Assembly (NCBI GenBank): GCA_016198885.1
Contig: JACQHV010000122.1
Location: forward strand, 1 to 6,338
Direction: 5' to 3'
From: Gammaproteobacteria bacterium
Lineage (GTDB): Bacteria; Pseudomonadota; Gammaproteobacteria; Eutrophobiales; Eutrophobiaceae
Length of the DNA stretch: 6,338 bases
In this document: in pieces, positions 1 through 6,320 of the stretch
Layout: every line of letters starts with the position of its first letter
Numbering within the stretch: the first letter of the stretch is position 1
Translations under genes and position numbers: made by a program
Notes under the pieces: model-generated
Databases searched by the model: none
Seen by the model: the letters and a program-made list of their open reading frames with translations, nothing else
What the model was told of the DNA's origin: nothing

Positions 1-551
1 CGCAGAAGAAGAATCCGGATATTCCTGAACTCGTGCGGGGCAAAACCGCACGTGTCTATGGTCACCTGATGTCCTTGCTGACACTGATGAAGGCACAACC
101 ACTCGCCTATAACCGGGATAACCAGGAAGATAAAGAGGCACTGTTCGATACGATCGATACGGTGAAGGCGTGCTTGCAGGCCTTTGCCGGCATGATCCCT
201 GCAATCTCGGTCCGGGCTGATACCATGCGCGAGGCCGCGCAAGAAGGTTATGCAACTGCCACCGATCTCGCGGACTACCTGGTGCGTAAAGGGATTGCCT
301 TCCGGGATGCGCATGCCATTGTGGGACAGGCCGTGCAGTACGCTTTAACACTTAAAAAGGAATTGTCGGAATTAACACTCAATGAATTGCAGAAATTCAA
401 CGCAAATATTGAAAATGACGTATTTGAATGTCTAACCCTGGAAGGATCTGTCGCTGCACGCAAGCATATTGGCGGTACCGCACCTGCACAGATTAAAGAG
501 GCAGTCAGGCACGGACGGAAACGTCTCGAACAGATTAAGGTCAATAATTAA
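1..551 (+). CDS. argH: Argininosuccinate lyase, C-terminal part (5' end outside window)
   Basis: ArgH splits argininosuccinate into arginine and fumarate, the last step of arginine synthesis, as a cytoplasmic homotetramer. The window opens inside the fumarase/aspartase superfamily signature: bases 1-2 are probably the end of its proline codon, and from base 3 the frame reads QKKNPDIPELVRGK, matching the GSSxMPQKKNPD motif whose Lys and Asn help bind substrate. Further family stretches follow: PLAYNRDNQEDKEALFD, then REAAQEGYATATDLADYLV with IAFRDAHAIVG, typical of the C-terminal ArgH domain, and LNELQKF near the end. There are 182 residues of the usual 460 or so. The GTG at 33 is an internal valine, not a start. 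The reading frame is intact to a TAA at 549-551. The short 19-base gap to asmA suggests readthrough transcription. Identification rests on remembered family sequence and is very secure. Confidence 0.97.
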   Translation, partial: QKKNPDIPELVRGKTARVYGHLMSLLTLMKAQPLAYNRDNQEDKEALFDTIDTVKACLQAFAGMIPAISVRADTMREAAQEGYATATDLADYLVRKGIAFRDAHAIVGQAVQYALTLKKELSELTLNELQKFNANIENDVFECLTLEGSVAARKHIGGTAPAQIKEAVRHGRKRLEQIKVNN

Positions 552-560
552 GGAATGAGG
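550..560 (+). promoter_or_regulatory. Ribosome binding region of asmA
   Basis: Two purine-rich stretches lie between the argH stop and the asmA start: AAGGA at 550-554 and GAGG at 557-560. GAGG is 10 bases from the ATG at 571, slightly long but workable. AAGGA is better spaced for an ATG at 561, which opens only a five-codon frame. The 571 start is preferred because it places a charged residue and a hydrophobic membrane segment right at the N-terminus, as AsmA proteins have. Confidence 0.5.
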
Positions 561-570
561 ATGTTTAAGA

Positions 571-3500
571 ATGGGTAAATTAATCAAATTATTGCTTGGC
601 CTTACTCTGTTATTGGTATTGGCTGTTGTTGTCTCTGTCGTAGGGGCGATCCTCATTATTGATCCTAATGATTACAAGGATTTTATAATTACCAAGGTGG
701 AAGAAGAGACCGGCCGGAAGTTGGCACTGACAGGTGATCTTTCACTGACATATTACCCCTGGCTTGGGCTGGAAGCAGAGGGAATTACTCTTGGTAATGC
801 CAGGGGTTTCGGTGACACGCCTTTTCTCCATACGGATCTCATCGCCGTGCGTATCAAGACCATGCCGCTCTTAAAAAAGCTGTATGAGCTGGATACTCTC
901 CGGTTGCACGGTTTGCAGGTAAATCTGGCAAAAAACAAAGAAGGGGTTGGAAACTGGGAGGATCTGACAGGTAAACAAACCCCGGAGGAAGCGGAAAAGA
1001 CGTCAGAACCATTACAATTGGCCGCTGTGATCCTGGGGGGTGTGGATATTAAAGATGGCCTCATCACCTGGCACGACCAGAATGCTGATCAGAAGATCAA
1101 AATATCCGGTCTGAATATGACCACAGGTGAACTGAGTTATGGCGAGCCGATCAATCTTGCCATGGGTTTCAAGGCAGAAGCCAATAAACCAGCGCTGCAA
1201 AGTGATTTGAATCTCAAGGGCACCTTGAATTATGACCTCAACGCTGGACAGTATTCATTCAAACCTATTGATCTGACAGCAAAACTGACCGGCAAAAACG
1301 TCCCCGGCGGGTCAGCTGATCTGGTATTCAAGGCCGCCGTCGAGTCCAACCTTAAAGAAGACGCCGCCTACATCAGTGATCTGAGTCTGGATGTTCTGGA
1401 TACCAGCATTACAGGCGCGTTGACGGCAGGCCGGATCAGCTCCGGTACACCGCAAGTCAAGGCGCAGCTCGCCATCAAAGGTGATGATCTTGCTAAACTG
1501 CTCCAGCTCATTGATCCCAAGACCGCCGGCGAACTTACCCGGTTGGATGATCGTTCAGTGGATATGAAACTGAACCTGGAAGCTGATCTGGAACAGGAAA
1601 GTGTGAAGGTAACGAACCTGGATGCAAAATTGATGGGTGCCGTTATCCAGGGACAGGTGGAGGCGGACAATATCCAGAGCAAGACTCCCTCAGCGAAGGG
1701 CATGTTGAAGGCAACAGGACCGGATTTACCGGCCTTGTTGCAGGTCATCGGCCAGTTTGAGACCGGCACGGAGCCAAAGCTGCAGGAATATGGCAAACGC
1801 CTGGCCAAAGTGGCGGATAAATCCTTTGATATTGGGGCAGAGTTTGATACCGATCTGGGATCAGGCAATATCCAGGTTCCCACGCTGACTGCAAAAACCT
1901 TGGGCATTACTCTACAAGGCCAGTTGGCCGCCAAAGACATGAACTCCAAGCAGGGCAAGGTGGATGGCAAGTTTGTATTACAGGGTGAAAAACTTGCAGA
2001 AGTGCTGGCGGCCTTTGATCAGAAGGCGCTGGGTGAAGTCCTGCAGAAGGTGAATATAGATGCCGGGGTCAGTGGCGCGGGCGGTGATATCGTGCTGCAT
2101 CCGCTGGCGGTTAAAGCCATTTTTGCAGGCAAGCAAATCCCGAACTCTCCAGCGGAAATTGCGCTGAATGCGGATACCCAGGTCAATCTTGAAAAGCAGA
2201 CACTGGCCATGAACAACATGACACTGCAAGGCCTCGGTATGAATGTTTCAGGTAATATCAATGGAAGCAAAATCCTGACCAAAACTCCTGTGGTCAATGG
2301 CAAAATCGATGCCAAGGGCAATGACCTTGCGTTGTTGTTCAAAGTGGCGGGTATCGAACCTCTTGCGGGTCAACTGGCCGGTTTGCAAGACCGATCCTTT
2401 GACATCAAGACCAGTCTTGATGCCGATCTGGAGAAAAGCAATATCAAGGTTTCCAATCTGAATGCGCAGTTGCTCGGTGCCACAATCAATGGCCAGATTG
2501 ATGCGAGTAATATTCAAAGCAAGACACCGTCCGCCAAAGGCAAACTGAAAGCCTCAGGTCCGGACCTTCCTGCATTGTTACAGGTTGCCGGACAATTTGA
2601 GGGCGGTGAGGAACCAAAATTCAAGGGATTGGGAAAACAATTGTCGAAGGTTTCTGACAAGACCTTTGACGTGTCTGCAGATTTCGACGCCGATCTTGAG
2701 AAGGGAAATATAAAAGTTTCTGATCTGGATGCGCAACTATTAGGCGCATCGATCAAGGGCCAAATGGATGCCAGTCAAATCCAATCCAAAACACCAGCGT
2801 TTAAAGGCAAGCTGAATGCATCCGGCACGGACTTGCCTGCCTTGTTGCAAATTGCCGGACAATTCCAGGGGGGTGAGAAGCCAAAACTCAAGGAGTTCGC
2901 TGATCAATTGGCGAAGGTTTCTGACAAGACTTTTAACGTATCAGCTGATTTTGATGCCGATCTGAAATCCGGCAATATCACTGTGTCCACCCTGGCAGCA
3001 AAGGCGCTTGGATTTTCAGCAAACGGCCACTTAACAGCAATAGATATTAATAGTAACAAAGGCAGTATTGATGGCAAATTATCCATCGGGGGTGAACAAC
3101 TGTCCGGTGTACTGACTGCATTCGGACAAGGATCGCTCGGTGAAGTCCTGCAGAAAATTTCTGTCGATGCCGGTATCAATGGAAGCCGCAGTGATATCAC
3201 ACTCAGTCCGCTGGAGGTCAAGGCCACTCTGGCCGGCAAACAAATTCCCAATTCACCGGTCGATGCCACGTTGAGAGCCAATACTCGCGCGAATCTTGAA
3301 CAACAAACACTCACTGTCAGCAATCTGGCCGTCACCGGGCTGGGTCTCAATGTATTGAGCAATATCAATGCCACCCAGATCCTTGAGAAACCCGGTTTCA
3401 CTGGTGATCTGACTGTGGCCGAGTTCAACCTGCGCAAACTTGCACAACAATTAAATCAGACCTTGCCTGAAACCGCAGATAAAAACGTATTGAGCAAAGT

Positions 3501-4791
3501 TGCATTGAAAACCGGGTTCTCGGGCAATACAGACAACCTGAGTTTAAAAAATCTGGCGCTTCAACTGGACGATACAAAACTCAATGGCAATTTGGCTGTA
3601 GCACATTTTACCCAGCCGGATATTCAGTTCGGGATTGGTATCGACTCCATCAATGCTGACAGATATCTTCCACCACCGGCAAAGGACAAACCGGCCAAAC
3701 CTGTTACCCCTGAAACGGCAGTGGGGGCCGCCACTGAACTACCACTCGAGACTCTGAGGACACTCAAAATCAACGGCGACCTGCAGATTGGCCAGTTAGT
3801 GTTATCCAATGCGCGTTTGAATAATGTCAAAGTGAGTATTCTTGCCAGGGATGGGGATATCCGGCTGAATCCAGTAACTGCTGATTTATATGAGGGTAAA
3901 TATCAGGGTGTTATTGCTCTTGATGCCAAGGGTAAATTGCCCCAGTTACAACTCAGCAGCCAATTGCATGGTGTGCAACTGGAACCTCTTATCAAAGATT
4001 ATACGCAGCAGCCGGAAAGTCAGCTCGCAGGTATTGCTGATTTATCCGCCACCCAGCTGAGCACGACGGGTGGCAATGTTATCGAACTCAAACAAGCGCT
4101 AACCGGACAAGGACAATTCAGTGTCAAGCAAGGCGTCTTGCGAGGTATAGATGTTCGCAAAACGCTTGAACAAGCTGAGATATTGCTTGAAGGTAAACAG
4201 TTCGGTCAGGTGAAGCAGGGGGGAGAAACCTTGTTCGACCAGCTTACCGGGACATTGGATATCAACAGCGGTATTGTCAAAAACAAAGACCTGTTGATGA
4301 CGTCGCCAGGATTCAAGGTAACTGGCAACGGGGTCCTTGCCAATTTGCATAATGATACCATCAAGTACGATATGGAAGTTGCTGTGATTGAAACCACAGA
4401 GACCCGTGGTGTGGAACGTTACAATGTTGGTGGTTATAAAATACCTATAAGGTGTCAGGGTAAATTGAATGCTATTGCATCAGCATGTCAACCAGATTAT
4501 GGAGAACTTGCCAAGGCAGCAATCAAGAAGACAATAGAGAAAGATGTTAAGAAAAAAATTGGCGAGTCACTGGGTATTGAGATACCGGGTGTAACCACAA
4601 CAGAGGAATCTGTACCACAGCAACCTGCCACACCGCAAGAGCCCCAACAACAAGAAGTAACACCAACGCAAGAGACTCAGCAAGAAGAAGCGGCGCCAAC
4701 GCAGGAAACAAAGAAAAAGAAGAAAAAGAAAGACCCGGTAGAACAATTGCAGGAAGATATTGAAGGACTCGGCGAAGCTCTGGGGCTGTAA
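571..4791 (+). CDS. asmA: AsmA family inner-membrane-anchored periplasmic protein, greatly extended by internal repeats
   Basis: AsmA proteins are anchored in the inner membrane with a large periplasmic beta-rich body. Relatives TamB, YhdP and YdbH form lipid-conducting grooves between the two membranes; AsmA itself is linked to outer-membrane assembly and LPS levels. Seen here: a membrane segment at about residues 4-31, then the AsmA N-terminal domain (GRKLALTGDL near 48, YYPWLGL near 61, NWEDL near 128). Residues about 337-985 are nested repeats. A canonical AsmA unit follows (ADKNVLSKVALKTGFSG, LALQLDDTKLNG, INADRYLPPP near 1028-1036), then a Pro/Lys linker and the C-terminal domain (LYEGKYQG near 1107). 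The tail from 1341 is Gln/Glu/Pro-rich, with lysines 1381-1387 and a short acidic end. At 1406 residues it is over twice the length of E. coli AsmA (617) and close to TamB or YhdP, but the conserved blocks and the mutY-yggX context favour AsmA proper. Its only cysteines are 1295 and 1306. The family is secure; the exact role is inferred. Confidence 0.93.
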   Translation: MGKLIKLLLGLTLLLVLAVVVSVVGAILIIDPNDYKDFIITKVEEETGRKLALTGDLSLTYYPWLGLEAEGITLGNARGFGDTPFLHTDLIAVRIKTMPLLKKLYELDTLRLHGLQVNLAKNKEGVGNWEDLTGKQTPEEAEKTSEPLQLAAVILGGVDIKDGLITWHDQNADQKIKISGLNMTTGELSYGEPINLAMGFKAEANKPALQSDLNLKGTLNYDLNAGQYSFKPIDLTAKLTGKNVPGGSADLVFKAAVESNLKEDAAYISDLSLDVLDTSITGALTAGRISSGTPQVKAQLAIKGDDLAKLLQLIDPKTAGELTRLDDRSVDMKLNLEADLEQESVKVTNLDAKLMGAVIQGQVEADNIQSKTPSAKGMLKATGPDLPALLQVIGQFETGTEPKLQEYGKRLAKVADKSFDIGAEFDTDLGSGNIQVPTLTAKTLGITLQGQLAAKDMNSKQGKVDGKFVLQGEKLAEVLAAFDQKALGEVLQKVNIDAGVSGAGGDIVLHPLAVKAIFAGKQIPNSPAEIALNADTQVNLEKQTLAMNNMTLQGLGMNVSGNINGSKILTKTPVVNGKIDAKGNDLALLFKVAGIEPLAGQLAGLQDRSFDIKTSLDADLEKSNIKVSNLNAQLLGATINGQIDASNIQSKTPSAKGKLKASGPDLPALLQVAGQFEGGEEPKFKGLGKQLSKVSDKTFDVSADFDADLEKGNIKVSDLDAQLLGASIKGQMDASQIQSKTPAFKGKLNASGTDLPALLQIAGQFQGGEKPKLKEFADQLAKVSDKTFNVSADFDADLKSGNITVSTLAAKALGFSANGHLTAIDINSNKGSIDGKLSIGGEQLSGVLTAFGQGSLGEVLQKISVDAGINGSRSDITLSPLEVKATLAGKQIPNSPVDATLRANTRANLEQQTLTVSNLAVTGLGLNVLSNINATQILEKPGFTGDLTVAEFNLRKLAQQLNQTLPETADKNVLSKVALKTGFSGNTDNLSLKNLALQLDDTKLNGNLAVAHFTQPDIQFGIGIDSINADRYLPPPAKDKPAKPVTPETAVGAATELPLETLRTLKINGDLQIGQLVLSNARLNNVKVSILARDGDIRLNPVTADLYEGKYQGVIALDAKGKLPQLQLSSQLHGVQLEPLIKDYTQQPESQLAGIADLSATQLSTTGGNVIELKQALTGQGQFSVKQGVLRGIDVRKTLEQAEILLEGKQFGQVKQGGETLFDQLTGTLDINSGIVKNKDLLMTSPGFKVTGNGVLANLHNDTIKYDMEVAVIETTETRGVERYNVGGYKIPIRCQGKLNAIASACQPDYGELAKAAIKKTIEKDVKKKIGESLGIEIPGVTTTEESVPQQPATPQEPQQQEVTPTQETQQEEAAPTQETKKKKKKKDPVEQLQEDIEGLGEALGL
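1579..1845 (+). repeat. AsmA internal repeat A, copy 1 (89 codons)
   Basis: This unit encodes residues 337-425 and starts EADLEQESVKV. It contains the core IQSKTPSAKG, GPDLPALLQVIGQF and KVADKSFDIGAEF. By hand alignment without gaps it matches copy 2 at about 59 of 89 residues. The next unit begins exactly 267 bases downstream. Confidence 0.9.
1846..2418 (+). repeat. AsmA internal repeat B, copy 1 (191 codons)
   Basis: This unit encodes residues 426-616, from DTDLGSGNIQV up to the next DADL motif. It shares LGEVLQKVNIDAG and AGKQIPNSP with copy 2, placed exactly 1107 bases (369 codons) downstream. The first 140 or so residues align best. The last part (DRSFDIKTSL) resembles a generic AsmA beta unit. 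Confidence 0.82.
2419..2685 (+). repeat. AsmA internal repeat A, copy 2 (89 codons)
   Basis: This unit encodes residues 617-705 (DADLEKSNIKV to KVSDKTFDVSADF). It is in direct tandem with copy 3, with about 68 of 89 residues identical by hand count. A 19-base stretch identical in DNA occurs at 2645-2663 and 2912-2930, again 267 bases apart. Elsewhere the codons have diverged at many silent positions. Confidence 0.92.
2686..2952 (+). repeat. AsmA internal repeat A, copy 3 (89 codons)
   Basis: This unit encodes residues 706-794 (DADLEKGNIKV to KVSDKTFNVSADF). It is the second member of the tandem pair with copy 2, and is followed directly by the second B unit, just as copy 1 is followed by the first B unit. 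Confidence 0.92.
2953..3525 (+). repeat. AsmA internal repeat B, copy 2 (191 codons)
   Basis: This unit encodes residues 795-985. It starts DADLKSGNITV and carries LGEVLQKISVDAG and AGKQIPNSP in the same positions as B copy 1. Its last third (ETADKNVLSKVALKTGFSG) is close to the ordinary AsmA sequence that precedes the C-terminal domain. The B unit may therefore be the ancestral AsmA unit that was copied. Confidence 0.8.
4591..4731 (+). repeat. Low-complexity Q/E/P tail of AsmA ending in seven lysine codons
   Basis: This encodes residues 1341-1387. Gln, Glu, Pro and Thr dominate, and PTQET occurs twice, 33 bases (11 codons) apart, at 4663-4677 and 4696-4710. Codons 4711-4731 are all lysine (AAG and AAA mixed). 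The stretch is probably disordered. Nineteen further residues, DPVEQLQEDIEGLGEALGL, close the protein. The frame is intact to the TAA at 4789-4791. Confidence 0.85.
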
Positions 4792-4926
4792 AAAGTATTC
4801 TTGATTGGCGATATGATAGCGCAGTTGTTGGCATTTGCTATCCCCATGCGGTTAATCTTTGGGTAGTCAAAAATAAAATGCTGAACGAAACCAGGGAAAC
4901 AATTGATCAACTGGAAATGCTTGTCC
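4792..4926 (+). other. asmA-mutY intergenic region with a weak candidate promoter
   Basis: This is the only sizeable gap in the window (135 bases). No convincing rho-independent terminator follows asmA: I see no GC-rich hairpin with a T-run. A TAAAAT at 4874-4879 matches the sigma-70 -10 consensus at five of six positions, and TATGAT at 4812-4817 also at five of six, but neither has a good -35 at 16-18 bases. Transcription of mutY could come from readthrough, a weak local promoter, or both. A 19-codon frame at 4878-4937 runs into the mutY start and is treated as a finding, not a gene. Confidence 0.35.
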
Positions 4927-5997
4927 ATGACGGTTGAATCAAAGAACTTTACGCAACAGGTAGTGCGGTGGTTTCAGAAACACGGACGACAAGATTTGCC
5001 GTGGCAACTTGATCCCATACCGTATCGAGTATGGGTCTCCGAGATCATGCTGCAACAGACCCGGGTGAACACCGTTATTCCCTATTTCATACGATTTACG
5101 AAACGCTTTCCTGATATTGGAACACTTGCCGCGGCGGATCTTGATGAGGTGTTGCATTACTGGGCCGGGCTTGGTTATTACGCACGGGGAAGAAATCTGC
5201 ACTGCACAGCGAAGATAATTGCACATGAATATGACGGGAGTTTTCCAACTGATTTTGACACGCTGGTTTCTCTGCCCGGGATTGGCCGTTCAACGGCTGG
5301 CGCAATCCTCGCTCTCGCCTGCAATGAGCGACGTCCCATACTCGATGGAAATGTCAAACGTGTATTGACGCGTTTTCATGCCATATCAGGTTGGCCTGGA
5401 ACAACTGAAGTTGAAAGGCAATTATGGATACTGGCAGAACGGTATACGCCGCATGATAATGTTGCGCAATATACCCAGGCCATCATGGATCTGGGTGCGA
5501 TGATCTGCATACGCAGGAATCCACATTGCGATAAATGTCCCGTCAGGAAGGAGTGTATTGCCAGAATACAGGCCAACCAGCATGAGTTCCCCACTCCAAA
5601 ACCAAGGAAGATGTTACCGGTGCGCAAGACGGTATTTGCCATTCTGGAAAATGATCAGGGAGAAATCCTGCTCGAACAACGCGCCCCCAGCGGAGTGTGG
5701 GGCAGCCTGTGGGGATTCCCGGAATGTTCTCCAAAGGACGATATTCAACTCTGGGTTAACAAACAGTTTGGTTATTCCATTGATGCGATACAATATCAAT
5801 CATCCATACGACATACCTTCAGTCATTTTCATCTTGATATCATGCCTGTTCATGTCCAGGTAAATTGTATGAAAAACATTGTTAATGATCAGAGCCGGTA
5901 TTGCTGGTATATGCCGGGGGCGAATCAGCGGTTAGGCATGGCAGCGCCGGTAAAAAAAATATTAAAGGAAATTACTTGTCACCCTTTGGAGAAGTAA
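4927..5997 (+). CDS. mutY: A/G-specific adenine glycosylase MutY
   Basis: MutY removes adenine paired with 8-oxoguanine (and guanine) in base excision repair, preventing G:C to T:A mutations. From the ATG at 4927 it has 356 residues, against 350 in E. coli. The N-terminus (FTQQVVRWFQKHGRQDLPWQ) precedes SEIMLQQTRV with catalytic Glu39. The helix-hairpin-helix is LPGIGRSTAGAI, followed by ILDGNVKRV with catalytic Asp140. Four cysteines (194, 201, 204, 210; spacing C-x6-C-x2-C-x5-C) bind a 4Fe-4S cluster. The C-terminal Nudix-like 8-oxoG recognition domain has SGVWGSLWGFPE and RHTFSHFHLD with its FSH element. Key residues sit two positions later than in E. coli (E37, D138, C192), which supports this ATG. 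An in-frame TTG at 4903, with AGGGA at 4893-4897, would add eight residues and cannot be excluded. All catalytic and cluster residues are present. yggX follows after one base. Confidence 0.97.
   Translation: MTVESKNFTQQVVRWFQKHGRQDLPWQLDPIPYRVWVSEIMLQQTRVNTVIPYFIRFTKRFPDIGTLAAADLDEVLHYWAGLGYYARGRNLHCTAKIIAHEYDGSFPTDFDTLVSLPGIGRSTAGAILALACNERRPILDGNVKRVLTRFHAISGWPGTTEVERQLWILAERYTPHDNVAQYTQAIMDLGAMICIRRNPHCDKCPVRKECIARIQANQHEFPTPKPRKMLPVRKTVFAILENDQGEILLEQRAPSGVWGSLWGFPECSPKDDIQLWVNKQFGYSIDAIQYQSSIRHTFSHFHLDIMPVHVQVNCMKNIVNDQSRYCWYMPGANQRLGMAAPVKKILKEITCHPLEK
5988..5991 (+). promoter_or_regulatory. Ribosome binding site of yggX
   Basis: GGAG ends seven bases before the ATG at 5999 and lies inside the last codons of mutY. 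This arrangement fits coupled translation of the two genes and decides the yggX start. Confidence 0.8.
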
Positions 5998-5998
5998 C

Positions 5999-6271
5999 AT
6001 GGGTCGAACAATACATTGCATAAAATTAGACAGAGATGCGGAAGGATTAAGAGTGCCGCCTTATCCCGGCGAACTGGGACGGCGCATTTATGAGAATATC
6101 TCGCAGGAGGCCTGGCGGATGTGGCTCGCTCATCAGACCATGCTGATCAATGAATATCGCCTTAGCCCTATTGAACCTAAAGCGCGCAAGTTTCTGGAAG
6201 AAGAAATGGAAAAATTTTTCTTCGGAGAAGGTTCTGAAAGACCAAAGGAATATGTACCTCCGAAGGAATGA
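5999..6271 (+). CDS. yggX: Fe(II)-trafficking / oxidative damage protection protein YggX
   Basis: YggX is a small cytoplasmic protein that protects Fe-S clusters from superoxide and is proposed to handle labile Fe(II). The 90 residues match the E. coli protein (91) in length and key blocks: MGRTIHCIKL with the conserved Cys7, YPGELGRRIYENIS, EAWRMWLAHQTMLINEYRL, and an acidic FLEEEMEKFFF helix, ending in KEYVPPKE. The start is set by the GGAG site and by the conserved N-terminal MxRTI. It begins one base after the mutY stop, so the two genes are almost certainly cotranscribed. In enterobacteria yggX responds to SoxRS; no SoxS site was recognised here. The stop is TGA at 6269-6271. Identification is very secure. 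Confidence 0.97.
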   Translation: MGRTIHCIKLDRDAEGLRVPPYPGELGRRIYENISQEAWRMWLAHQTMLINEYRLSPIEPKARKFLEEEMEKFFFGEGSERPKEYVPPKE

Positions 6272-6320
6272 TTGTTCAACTTGACGGATTTGGCTTTGAT
6301 CGGTTTAATACGCCCTTTTT

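Noticed and set aside
33..35. GTG as a start codon for a 172-residue protein
   Set aside because: The same frame continues upstream to the window edge with the ArgH signature QKKNPD, so this GTG is an internal valine.
1368..1970. 200-codon open frame on the minus strand inside asmA
   Set aside because: It is antisense to a clearly coding gene, is rich in Ser, Arg, Leu and Pro as expected of such shadows, and the similar long antisense frame at 2904-3437 merely mirrors the repeats.
4711..4731. A-rich lysine run as a programmed frameshift site
   Set aside because: The alternating AAG/AAA codons contain no A AAA AAG heptamer with a downstream structure that I can see, and the -1 frame stops at 4761 with no recognisable product.
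4677..4928. Minus-strand frame with a run of seven phenylalanines
   Set aside because: The phenylalanine run is just the complement of the AsmA lysine codons. There is no other coding sign.
6272..6320. T5 run after yggX as a rho-independent terminator
   Set aside because: The only pairing I find upstream is a three-base GGC/GCC match, too weak for a terminator hairpin.
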